The position numbers and the translations under genes were made by a program. This document shows positions 23,426 through 34,799 of a DNA stretch of 64,000 bases, piece after piece. Origin of the DNA: Pipra filicauda. Lineage: Eukaryota > Chordata > Aves > Passeriformes > Pipridae. The stretch is from contig NW_024104443.1 in NCBI RefSeq assembly GCF_003945595.2, positions 1,922,001 to 1,986,000 of the forward strand, read 5' to 3'. The notes under the pieces are model-generated. The model made no database searches. It was not told the DNA's origin and worked only from the letters and a program-made list of their open reading frames with translations. Each line of letters begins with the position of its first letter. Positions within the stretch are counted from its first letter, which is position 1.

Positions 23426-24005
23426 TGTGGTGGTAACTGTTTGAGCTATGTTCTAGGTTTGAAAGGGGCTGTTCGAATTTTCCCCATTGCCATCATTAAG
23501 TGATGCTCATTGACAATGAAAAGGCACAAGCCCCTCCCCCCCTTTCCCCCTTTCCTGGGGGAGGGGGCACGTGGGTAGAGAGGGGGATATCACATGAAGG
23601 GGGGTGAGAGTGAGTGGGTGTTAAACCTGCCAGCACCACACAGCCAGTGGGAGTCCCCTTTGTTTGCTGCAGGACCTCCATTTCCCACACAGCCATAGAT
23701 TGCTGCAGGCCTCGCCTTTTGGAATGTGCCAGCGTCCCCCTGCTGGATGTGGTTTATAGCTACACCAAAAAGGGGAAGTAGGACTTGTTTTGAAAAGTTT
23801 TGGTAACAATGTCATTGTTTGTTCTAGTGTTTTTTATGTTATACATATATTTTTAGTAAAAGAACTGTTATTCTCTTTTCTACATTTTTTTGCCTGAAGC
23901 CTCTTAATTTCAAAGTTATAATAACTTGAAGAGAGGGGTCTTCTTTCTAGTCCAGGAAGATTTTCCACCTCCCTTGACAGACATTTGTCTTTTTAAACTG
24001 AGGCA
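23426..24005 (+). mobile_element. Avian endogenous retrovirus solo LTR
   Basis: Starts TGTGGTGGTAACTG and ends ACTGAGGCA, giving TG...CA termini over about 580 bp. Recognised phrases are AGTAAAAGAACTGTTATTC, GCCTGAAGCCTCTTAATTTC and, near the end, TTGACAGACATTTGTCTTT, all typical of a bird LTR. A TATA-like TTTATAG at 23753 and AGTAAA near 23858 would suit plus-sense transcription. No viral coding sequence is attached, so it is a solo LTR. The flanking bases (left CACCTCC, right TTTGGTC) do not form a target-site duplication. This fits an LTR involved in, or carried by, a rearrangement. Confidence 0.75.
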
Positions 24006-24129
24006 TTTGGTCAATTTGTATTTCTCTGACTGGCACCATATACAATGCACATATTATAGGATTGCATTGTAAATTACTTCTGTGCATCCTGTAAAAACTT
24101 CGTAAAAGATGCTTCACGAAGAGTAAGTA

Positions 24130-24310
24130 ATGCTTGACCATACAAGTGGCCTTCTGAGATGAAGTGACTACATCAGTGGACAAAGAAGAGCTATGGATGC
24201 CATCTATCTGGACTTCCTTAAGGCTTTTGACATGGTCCCTTACAATGTCCTTCTCTCAATGAACAGAATTCATCAGTATTTGATTACATTATGAAGCAGC
24301 GGGAACAGAG
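24130..24310 (+). mobile_element. CR1 reverse transcriptase fragment, plus strand
   Basis: The plus strand at 24195-24260 translates to MDAIYLDFLKAFDMVPYNVL, the CR1 reverse transcriptase block with the DF.KAFD motif. Upstream text (GTGGCCTTCTGAGATGAAG, then GACTACATCAGTGGAC) is the preceding CR1 segment. Truncated at both ends: no start of ORF2 and no 3' UTR. It lies inside the segment flanked by the 68-bp repeats. Confidence 0.85.
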
Positions 24311-25808
24311 TGAGCCGGACCAGCTATTTAAGATTTGCCAGCAATTGTTAGGTTTTAACATAGGGCATTTTAACCATATTTGCTAGTTTATGTTGTCAAA
24401 GCATTTATTTAAGTAATTTCTATGTAATTGGAAGAGAAAAATGGGCCGTGGAGTTACGCATCATTTTGGATTGGCTTGTCAGGCCAAATAGCTTACTGCT
24501 GCTCAGTGTTCCTTACTCCTTCAATTGGATGATCTAATTTTACCGAGAAAGCAGACTCCTGATTCCTGACAGTTTAATAACCAGTCTAATTATTAATAAT
24601 TAGTCTTTGAGATTTCCTTTCTTGATTGACAGGTGAGATGCTCCTTTTCTTGCCTAGTTTTTTATTGCTGCAAAGATTTTGCCATGCTCTAGAACTAGAG
24701 ATTAATGAACTTACAGAGAGAAATGCAATATAACATCCAGAAACTTCAGAGACAAGAGCTATTCATTCTTATTCCATGTCTGCTCAATGAAAGTATTATT
24801 GTGATTCTGTAGGAAGACACTAAAAATTAAGGGATATTGTTGGTATTTTTTCTGCACTGATTTTCTTGCTCTTTATAATTGACCATGGGTAGCCAAAACA
24901 GAAACTGTTTTCCCTTGTTGCAGGAACCACTAATACTGTAACTGAAACTTATTCTGACTGCTCTTTATATGAAAGAACATGACACTTCTCTCTTATGCGT
25001 GATGGGAGTAGCCTCAAATTTAACTCCATTTCCCTGGAGAGGGTAACTAACACTTCTGTGCAAGACCTTTGTATCACTTAATTGTTATCTGTGCTGCATT
25101 TTGCATGGTTTATAAACATTGTGCTGACTTATTGCATGGGCAAATGTCATTACATTAGAGGAAAGGAACTGCATGCTAGAGAATTAATTAGATGATAGAT
25201 CAGTGAAGTATTTCTTCAGTCTTAATCTCAAAGCTTTGATAACAAGAAGTTTACTATGTGCCTTCTCACCATTTATTTTCAAAGCTAATTCAAGATCTCA
25301 GTTCTAATGAGCTGCAATTCTCTGTACTTGAGGAATATTGTACCTTAGAGATTCCCCTTTAAACAAGAAACTGTGTTCCCAGCCCTCAGGGCTACAGGGA
25401 TAAACTGGAGAAGGCTACCAAAGTTGTAAAGCCCCTCAGGAGCTTACTATTATAATCCTGAGAGAGTTGGCCTTCCAGGAGGCTTTAATGCCTTCCTAAT
25501 AAAGCTAGGTACTCAAGGTATGTAGGGACAAGTGAAGTGGGAAGTAAGAAGTTTTCACTTTTGCTGTTGTAAAGGAATAACCTCTTGTGTATTACAGGGC
25601 AGAAATGCAGATCCACAGGGCCTGTACCATGGAAACTCAATGGTATGTTGTTTCCACTTCAGAAAATTTTCTTAGTCTTGTTCAAACTCTCTGTTTGCTG
25701 TTCACACTGGTCATGTCTGGAAAATTTTCTCATGCAGTGATAGCAATGGAACTATTTAATAGCTTCTGCAGTCTTTATTTAAGGTATAGCTAAGAAGAAA
25801 CGAGTGTG
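24311..25808. other. Unique-looking part of the 68-bp-repeat-flanked segment
   Basis: About 1.5 kb of AT-rich sequence with no family or gene that I can name. It is bounded on the left by CR1 and on the right by the second 68-bp repeat. Whether it is local DNA or arrived with the segment cannot be told from one sequence. Confidence 0.5.
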
Positions 25809-25876
25809 ATTTTTAGCTTTGTCATCTTTGAACTGATGTGATTCATTTAGCATTTAGAGGAAGAGAAATTGGCATA
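25809..25876 (+). repeat. 68-bp perfect direct repeat, copy 2
   Basis: Exact copy of 22992-23059, at a distance of 2817 bp. The left flank reads AAGAAACGAGTGTG and the right flank TTTAGTGGGGTTAG, neither shared with copy 1. Perfect identity over 68 AT-rich bases is far beyond chance and implies a recent event or an assembly artefact. Confidence 0.97.
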
Positions 25877-27129
25877 TTTAGTGGGGTTAGTATCAGTCTC
25901 TCACAGCATGAACTCCAGTATTTCATATCTTGTCTCTGAAACAGAGATAATAAACATTTCATACATATAGAGTTGTTGTCATGAATTAGTCAGTGATTTT
26001 GAGGTCATAGGTTCTTGTATTCTGATTTAGGATGACATTATGTCTCAAGAAATACCTTGTCTAAGGCAGCACTTCTATCTACGGATAAAATGTCTACAAA
26101 TTTTGATACTGCATTGTTATAACTAGAAATTACTATAGTTGCCACTTGGGAAGTTAGTACTGTAAAACATGCTGTTTTCTCTGGTAAATTGTTTTCAAAA
26201 GACTTCCTTTCTTTAGATCCATATTTGTGAAGGTAATACACATCTCTGGAGATGCTCAGTGCATCGACATCACTGAAAACGTAATTGTCTTGTCTACCCC
26301 TAAAGTATAACTGAATGCCATAGCAAGCCTCACACTAGTTCTTTTTAAATTTACATTATTGATACCAATATTATCCATCTTCCTTATGAAGTATAATGTA
26401 GGAAACATGATTAATAGTTTGGCTAGATATCTTATTTTGAATTTAAGAAAAGTCTCAGAAATATAATCTCAGCACTGTGCGAATACCACACATTTCGGCC
26501 AGATGCATTAAGTCGCTTGCACACAGTAAAGCAAGAAATCCCAGCACTTCTCAGACGAGCTTCTTTTTGCTTGTATCAGGAAAACGACAAGTAATTCTTC
26601 TTAGGGCCATTTTAAAAAATACTCTGTAAGAGTAGTAAAATACTGAATAAAAAGCTGGGAAAAGGGTGAGCTGTGAAGGGGTTATCGATGCTGTTTTGAT
26701 GATATTATGTTTATGTTCTTCAGTGAGTGTTTTAAATATAAACTTCAAATGTCCAAGATTTCCTAATGAAATGTGAATTTCTCCATTTCAAAGCTTTTAG
26801 AATAAACAGACCCGGTGAGCATTTTCTCAAACAGGAACAAAATTGAAACCCAAATCTTAATAACTGTGTATTTAAATTCAGCAGTTTAAAAATAACCTTT
26901 CATTTCTTAATTTGAAGATTATTTTCATTTTTACCTTTGTCATTTTACATTCAAATTTATAACAATTTTAAAATAAATTATTTCAAATTGTTTGTTTTAA
27001 ATTAAATTCTATTTATTTTGCTTCTTATTAAGTTTTAAATGTTTTAAATGAAACTATGTCTTTCTTTTGAAAAGAATTTTGAGTTTATTACAGATAAAAG
27101 AGACGTTTAGAAGAATGGTGAATCTGCTA
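25877..27129. other. Unique AT-rich sequence
   Basis: No repeat family or gene recognised. The portion near 26470-26590 has several CpGs in an otherwise CpG-poor background, but no open frame or splice pattern supports an exon. Confidence 0.45.
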
Positions 27130-27470
27130 CACCTTATCTCTCTACAATGACCTGAAAGGAGGCTGTGACAACAAGGTGGGGATCTGTCTCTTCTTCCAAA
27201 CCGCAAGCAACAGGTCAAGAGAAAACACACTTAGGTTGAACCAGAGGAGGTTTAGACCGGATTTTAGGAAAAATTTGTTCACTGAAAGAGTTATAAAGCC
27301 CTGGAACAGGCTGCCTAGGGAAGTGGTAGAATGACTATGACTGAAGCTGTTGAACAGATGTGTAGATGTGACACTTGGGGACATGCTTCAGTGGTGGACT
27401 TGGCACTACTGGGTTAACAGTTGGACTTAATGATCCTAGAGATCTTTCCCAACACAGGTGATTTTGTGAT
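27130..27470 (+). mobile_element. CR1 LINE 3' end, plus strand
   Basis: Follows the CR1 3' region: TCTCTCTACAATGACCTGAA, CTGGAACAGGCTGCCTAGG, the 3' UTR text CAGATGTGTAGATGTG and ACTGGGTTAACAGTTGGAC, and an end at ATTTTGTGATG. The coding part is broken. Same subtype as the copies at 13.96 and 44.8 kb. Truncated at the 5' side. Confidence 0.85.
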
Positions 27471-28216
27471 GTAAAATTACAGGCAGCATTAGATAGAACT
27501 TCATGCTGTCTCAATTTCTATACCTCCTATGCATTTTTTCTTGTCTTCACAATAGGCCTATGGAATGAGAGGCCTGTCATCTCAATCATAAAAATTGAGC
27601 TCTTGAAAATTATTATGAGAGACTACTACAGCTCACATCTTTCACACTGATATAACATCATCATGGGGCCAGTTACTTTTAACCTATAGTTTTAATCTAT
27701 ATTTTTTTATTAAATATGTTTTGTTAAAGTACTAATTTTCCCTTCCTTCCATAGAAGTATATGGTAACTCTTTTGAGAGGGAGGTACTACTGCATCAGTA
27801 TAGTTCAATATAGATATTCAGACTAGACAGAATGGATATAAAATTACAGGACATTTTGCAGGTAGGTCATTATGTCACAGCAGTGGGTACTGCCAGGAGT
27901 GTCCAATTTCCAGCCCTTTACAAGTTTTTCCTCACACTAACAGTCAAGTTTCTTTGCACTGACACAGTACCTTCCCTAGCAGTGCCCAGCTTAGATTTGC
28001 TTCAACACCTACCAACTGTGAGTAAATCACTAGGAAAGCCATAATTTGTGAATTTCTGTTGACCAGAACTCTTTATAAATATATTCTCCTCTACTCCCCC
28101 CAATAAGTCCAATAAGACTATCAACGTTGTTTGTTCCTTGTGTCAGTATGCCGAGCATACTTGTACTCTATGGCACATCTGCTTCCAGCATCCAAAATAA
28201 ATAGGCAGCAACATCC

Positions 28217-28266
28217 CACAGTGCAGCTGCAAAGGCCTGTTGTCAGGCCTTCTGTGCAGGGCTGTG
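28217..28266. repeat. Imperfect 50-base hairpin
   Basis: The inner stem is perfect: AAGGCCTG (28232-28239), loop TTGT, CAGGCCTT (28244-28251). The outer ends CACAG and CTGTG also pair, with mismatches between. Overall 16 of 23 positions in the arms can pair. It may be a chance inverted repeat; no function is claimed. Confidence 0.7.
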
Positions 28267-29520
28267 TGCTGCTGAACCACCACTGGCTCGCCTGGGTGTT
28301 GTGGTTTTTGCATCAGGAATGTGTTGCATAAGCGGTGTTGAGGGTAAATGCAACTTGTTTTTCTCTTTTTGTCAGAATGAGTTTTGTCCGTGTCTTGTGA
28401 AGCTAAAGAAGGAGTTCATACACTCATGATGGTGTTCACTAGGGATAGGTGCCTCAGTATTCCCCTCAGCTCCGCTCTTCTGTGTAACACCCTCAAGGAA
28501 CTATTTCTGTACTGCATATTTTTCAGAGGAGCTACCCTGCCTAATCAATCATATCGAAGGGCTGCTAGTGAAAGGCTCACAGCAGACAAGAACCTATCAG
28601 TAACATAATTGTTCAGGATATTCACTATCCCAGGGGACAGGCTTTTTCCTTAGCAGATAGAGGTGCTTTTGTCACGTCAGTTCTTCTGGCTAAGCAATCC
28701 TCAGCTTGGGAGCAACAGTGATGGTTTCCAGCGTGTTAGTGGAGGAGTTCTACATAGAAAGCAAATGCAACTTGTAGTTGCACAATCTTCAGCAATCCAA
28801 GTAATTGGAGAATGCAGTTCTTGCTCTGAGTAAAATACCTCACCAAGACTTGCATGTTTAGCACCTTGGAATTTTATGGGCTATAATTTATGACATATTA
28901 TTGTATCAGCTGATTTCTTATTATCTAATTAATTGTTTTATATAATATGTGAAAGCAAATTAAGGAAAGATTTGTTTTAAAGCCTTACTGATTTAATATG
29001 CATTTATTAAAATATGTATATGTTAATATGGTTCTTATTGATACATTTATATTTAGTTAAGCATCTCAGTATTGGGAGAGTAGGAAATGTTCCTGGGAAA
29101 ATGCTGATCACAAAATAAAATGATTTTATACTTGCTTTATGTAAATCATATATAGATAACTATTAAAATTACAGGATTTTCTGAATGTCCTGTGACTGCC
29201 AGTGACAGCATCCTTGGCTGACTGATTTAATATAGTTTGCCTGAAAGGCTAATTTAGATTAATTTTGTACATTGGATAAATGGTTTATTAAAAACACTTT
29301 CAGGAAATTCAAAGTAGATTAAACTTTCCTTTTCACACTTTTACAATACAGTAAGTACAATATACAGGATATAAACAGAATACTTGAGATCATCAAAAGG
29401 AAAAATAATTTTGTCTTGCAAAACTAAAATGTTTTAATCTTTTGTGATGCAACAGCTCTTCCCTTGAAATGGGAGAGAACAATGATAGTACTGAAGTTAG
29501 CATTTATTATTTTTGTACAC

Positions 29521-29595
29521 AAGAAAGAAAAAAAGAGAGAGAGACAGGGTGGGACGGAAGGAGGGAAGGAAGGAGGGAAGGAAGGGAGGAAGGAA
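29521..29595 (+). repeat. Polypurine tract, GGAA/GGGA type
   Basis: About 75 bases almost entirely purine on the plus strand, moving from AAGA and GAGA units to GGAAGGAGGGAA units, with only three pyrimidines. Lysine-, arginine- and glycine-rich translations here are composition artefacts. Confidence 0.9.
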
Positions 29596-31290
29596 TTCCT
29601 TTACTGTGCACAACTGGAACATGTTTTTTGTACTACCATAGCAGTGTTTAAGATAAAATCATCATCGTGCATCACATGAATCATACTGACTCTCTTGTTG
29701 GAAGCTGCAGTACCAGGGAGTTTGGATAGCTTATCAGCCTCTGATCTGTTGCCTTCCGCTGCTCCTGCAATTTATTCTTTAAAGTGTGATTTTTTTAGAG
29801 TGTAGAACTGCTGTTTGCTGCTGCAATTGCTCTCTGTTTTCTCCTCTCACTTACCAGTTTTCTTACCCAAGGTAAAGACAGTGAGACAGGAGTAAGAATT
29901 GGTCAGATCCATGATTCTGAGATAAAGCCTTTTCCTAATACTATTTTCTTTAGTGAAATCTGTAGAAGGGAAAACTTTAAATCAGTATCACTTATTTTAT
30001 TAACAACTGATATTATTAACAATGTATAATTAACTGACCATCACTGAACTGTAATTCAGGATCAGTATCGGATATATTAAAAATAAGCTGCAATATTTAA
30101 TTATCACAAATTTTCATATTTCTTCTCTATTTTTCAAATTTCTCTCTGAGATTCCTGAGTTACTGTATAATCCAACTGATGGAGGTCCTCTTTTTAACAT
30201 AATCAATTTTTGACAAATACCATTTCAGGCAGTTTTATGTATTTGATCCACACATGTTAGTAATACTCACATTCCTAATTTAACAGTTGTTTTTGTCCAG
30301 GATTGTTTTGCTAAGGGCAGGCAAAGCAAACTGTAGGGGCCAATTAATAAAAAGCCACTAGTGGGATGTGACCTGGCATTAAGCAAACATTTCTGATGGA
30401 AACTGGGCTAGGGCTGACAAAAGGGTGGGTAAAAGTATTCACTATATTATGGAAAGATTAGTGTTAAGAAATATTGGCAAGCAAAATGAGAAGTAACAGG
30501 AAGACTCAACCATGTGGGCCCATATTAATATTAAAAAAGCTGTGTAGGGCACACTACCACAGAGTTTTGCATGAGCTATTAGTTGATGCTCATATCTGTC
30601 TTCTTTGGGTATGGGTCTTCAGGGCAAGCAGAGGAACGTCAGAAGTGTGGCCACAGCATTCTCAGCACCCTGCAGCACTGTTGTATTTTACATTTGTGAT
30701 AACAGAGGACCTGCCCTGGCAACCTGACAGTGCTGTTTCTTCCTATTGAAAACATGCACTTGGCTCCTTTCCTTTGCTGTTGTCCATCAACAGTACTTTG
30801 CTCTTTCTCCCTCTCCAGGCTCTGTGACAGCTAGTTCCAGATGACATGATGCCTCAGGAAATCTCTCCCATTTTGACATTGTAAGCAGCAGTAGCAGCAT
30901 CATTCTCTCTGTAGGACACTTCTAAGACCTTCCTCCTAATTTTGTAAGTTAGACATGCATTTTTTGGCAGCTGCTCTCTGAGATCTGCAGGCTAAATTTT
31001 TTTTACTACCTGGGGCCAGACCCAACATTTAGCTTGACACCTGTTAAAGGTGCCTTCTCTGGAAAAATACCTTCTTTTGAGAATGAAAAATCACTCCTGC
31101 TGCCTGCTGACCGGTTTAATTTCTGAAAGCTATGTCTGATGCCAGGTCACAGCACAGCTGTCATCTTTTTAGGGGCTATGTTACCTTTCTAAAACTGTAT
31201 ACAGAATTATCATCATCTTGCACTAAATGCCTGCAATTCTAGGTATGTAGAAAGGAATCTATTTCCAATTGTAATAAAAAATGGGGAAAG

Positions 31291-31318
31291 AATAATGTTC
31301 GCAGTGCGAACAGTTATT
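31291..31318. repeat. CpG-containing hairpin
   Basis: TGTTCGCA (31296-31303), one base, then TGCGAACA (31305-31312), an exact inverted repeat. AATAA before it and TTATT after it extend the pairing with one bulged base. It lies in an AT-rich, CpG-poor background. Confidence 0.85.
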
Positions 31319-32090
31319 GTCTAAGATTTTAAGCACAGCAAAACCAACGTGTCCACAAATTAATTCTCATTCATATTGGCATATAGTTAGGGAAATACTA
31401 AGGCATACCAAAGTGAGACTCCAGGACTTTAACTGGCAGATCTACTCAGCATATGAAAAAGATAAGACATAGGCGAAGGGTAAATCAGCTGCTCTGAGAA
31501 ATGTGATTTCTGCTGACTTGGTGGCAGAGAGATTGCAGTAAGGGCAGAAATCAAAGATGTAGCATGCATATCAGGTGATTTGAATTGTTCTAATTTAAAC
31601 TTGAAAAGTTCAAATTTAATTTCTCATTGACTTACAAAAGACCTTTTCTTTCCTTGAGCATTTACATTTCAAACTGAGATGTTCTTTGTGTGAGTACCTA
31701 TACTCAACATTGTATAGTCCATTCAGACACATTTGGAATGGTTTCACAGAGTTCGAAATTCACATGTCTAATAACAAATCTAGAGTAGCCTTAAAGATAC
31801 AACACATAGTCTTTCTTTCTTAAGAAACTAAAAATATAGTGAAAAGAGCTGTCCAAGGAAACACTGTATAGTACATATGTGTCCTTGTGTGATGAGGTAA
31901 CTGTCTAGATGAAGAGGAGGTGTTAAAGAATGCTGAGACAAAGCTAGGCAAAAAATTTTACAAACTAACACTTATTTGCTTTTAGGAATCTGCCACCTCT
32001 GATTCATTTAAATGTATGGTGGTCATGGCACAAGATAACTGAGGAAATACATTGTTTGGACTTAAAATTATGTTAAGATTTGGAAGGATT

Positions 32091-32119
32091 ATGTATATAT
32101 GTATGTATGTATGTATGTA
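32091..32119 (+). repeat. TATG microsatellite
   Basis: ATGTATATAT followed by five GTAT units, a simple tetranucleotide repeat likely to vary in length. Confidence 0.9.
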
Positions 32120-34774
32120 ATAATTTATTTATTTTGCTTTGAATATAAGAATACTCCAAATTCAGATGAAAATAAGGGTACAAACCCATACAAACTAGAA
32201 CTGAAGGAAACACTTTCCACAAACACTTTCAAATGCCAATCAGTTGATTTCCATAGAGTAATTTCCATGTGACGGACTATGGGGATCTCTTTAATCTTCA
32301 CTTGCTGATTGGCTGGAAGAAATCTTTGTCCCCACATTGACCGTTGTAGAACTATGCTTTGATCTCTTTTTTTCTTGTTCTTCCAAATATGAAGAGAAAC
32401 AGAGTCTGTAAAGTGGAGACAAAATTGTACCATGAAGGCTGAAAGAATTAGTACATAGGCTTCCACAAACTAAGTGGCTTTAGCAATAACATAAATAATT
32501 TTGCAGGATGCACTATGTTCTGTATGGGTATGTCAGGCATCATTTAATTACAGTCGTCTTCTTCAGGTATTGGATTTCAGTGATGGCTCATGTGATCTCT
32601 GCTTGTTATAGTTTACAGAACTCTCAAGACTTTTTTTGGTAACTACATAATTTTGTCTTTTACTTTTGGTCAATTCCAAGACAAACTAGAAAATAAGTAC
32701 CTGTCACCAAATCCAGTACCATAAAAGCTAATATAGCTTTCATATTAGCAAATACATGTACTGTACTATTTAACTTCTTTCTTGTCAATTGAGCTATAAT
32801 TACAATAACCACACAGAAATGTTATAGGGTATGCTGGTAGCACTACCAATTCTTAAAGATTATCTTATGGAACAGATCGCAGCTGTAGTTCACGTAACAG
32901 TTCTTCCTGTTCTGTACCATACAAAAAAATGCAAGAATTAATTACATTTACCTATTAAAATCCCTCTTTACCATTGATACCTTTCTAGTGATCTTCAAAT
33001 TATAAAATTTATAACCATGTTTAATGTGGTTTATGCTTTCAAATTGATAGATTGAGGAGAATAAACACTACTTTTTATTTCTCTCTAACACAGGAAATAT
33101 ATTATTTCTATAATGTTAATGTTATGGTATTATTTCTATATTTTCTATAATGTTCAGAAGAAAAGACATGAAAGATTTCATGTATGCTGCTTAAGCATTT
33201 TTGGACTGGGAAAACAGGCTGTCATGGCTAGAAACTTCACTTACAGCTATATATGCATTTTCTAACTTACAGGTACCTGATTTATAATCAAAAGTTTTTC
33301 TAATGCAATTAAGACTCTCCTCCAGACACCCAAGTCATCATAGGCTAATTTTTGTTTATAGCTATGCTGAGTAGAAACTTTCAGTGTGCTGTCTATCTTG
33401 CTCTTGGAAGGCTGAGCAGGTGTAGGATGGAAGGGGGCCCTTGAGCAAACACAGTTGAAATTGTACATTGAAATTAGAAGGTTTTCTGAGGCTAGAAAAG
33501 ATGAGTTTATCAGAAGAACAGATTAAACACTACTTTTGAGCATGTGAAGCACCATTTATTCTGTGTGCCTGAATGTAGATTTAGGGTTTGAATAACTTCA
33601 AGAACCTGTGGAGTCATAGGTACTTGAGGAAAAGGAGGAAACTTATGCAGTAGTATTTAGGAATAGAGAACTCCACAGGGATGCAGTTGAACTCATTAGT
33701 GCATACAGACTTTTAGCAGAATGCTCTTGTCCCTCTCCCTTATTTTCTCCCCTTATCCACACTCACAAGTTACATTAGCTATGACTCCCTGTCATCCCCA
33801 CCTCAGAAATTTCTGTGTGATGAAATTTCTGTGAAATTTTGGTGTGATGCACCTTAGCCTCGAGCATTCTTACTGCATGATGAGTTTTCCTTCACCCTTA
33901 CCTCTTCCCATCATTCTCCTTTCCCCAACTTTGTGTTTTCCCAGAGAATGATTGAAATGCAGCTTTCAAGCTGCAGTTATTATATTTTTCAAGACAGACA
34001 GATGAGCAGCTAGAAGTCTGGGCAGGCAGCCAAGCTCCCTTATCATTGGAAAGAAACAAGAGCACCTGTTTCAAAGGAGGGAAGAATATTGGAGGAAAGG
34101 AAATGAGACAACTAAGCATGTCATGCCCTCTGGATAGGCAGATTAAGTGCCACCAGATTTGAAACATCCCAGGAGCAGTTAAACATGTGCAGACTTAGAA
34201 CCTATTGCCAATCACTTAGCAATCGGGCTGATGGCCCGATTTCACCATCATGTTAGCTTGTGTTGCTGGATCTACTGTCTTAAAATTTGATCTTGCTAGA
34301 TGTGCATTTAGCATTTCAATACAAGAGCAAGATCTGACTTTGGTAGCTGTTGATATTTGATGGAAAATGGTAGAATTCATGTCTAAGTAAGGTATCTTCA
34401 CAAAACCAAAGGATAGTATCTGAAAGAAGTATACTCCCAGTTCTGATTAAACCTGAGAGGTCGATGGAAAGAACTAAGCAATGGAGCAAACAGGTGTCAC
34501 ATCTTACCAGGAAAAATTAAAGAATGGGGAAAAAAAAACCCACAGTGTGATAGCATTGGTTTTACTGACATATTTTCTGCAGATTGACAATATCCAGTGA
34601 AACCACTGAGAAATGACCTTAAGCATGGAGAGCTGTAGCCTGTACTACTGCAAGGAGGTGAAGCTGGTATTCTTCTAAACTGTGCCATTCATCTGAAATA
34701 CACGTTCAACTACTGCTTCAGAAACACAGAATTCTTTCTGGTAGAGATCACTGGTCTCAACAACGTGTGTGTTG

Positions 34775-34799
34775 TGGGTTAGGGGGTTAGTGGGTTAGC
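34775..34799 (+). repeat. Short telomere-like G-rich patch
   Basis: Three successive GGGTTAG-like units, GGGTTAG, GGGGTTAG and TGGGTTAG, of 7-8 bases each. This resembles vertebrate TTAGGG telomere sequence but is very short and imperfect, so chance or slippage is as likely as a telomeric insertion. Confidence 0.6.

Noticed and set aside
26470..26590. CpG-containing patch considered as an exon or small CpG island
   Set aside because: Only a handful of CpGs, no long open frame and no convincing splice sites.
32125..32466. 113-codon open frame on the minus strand
   Set aside because: Mixed hydrophobic composition without a domain pattern; ends in an AT-rich microsatellite.
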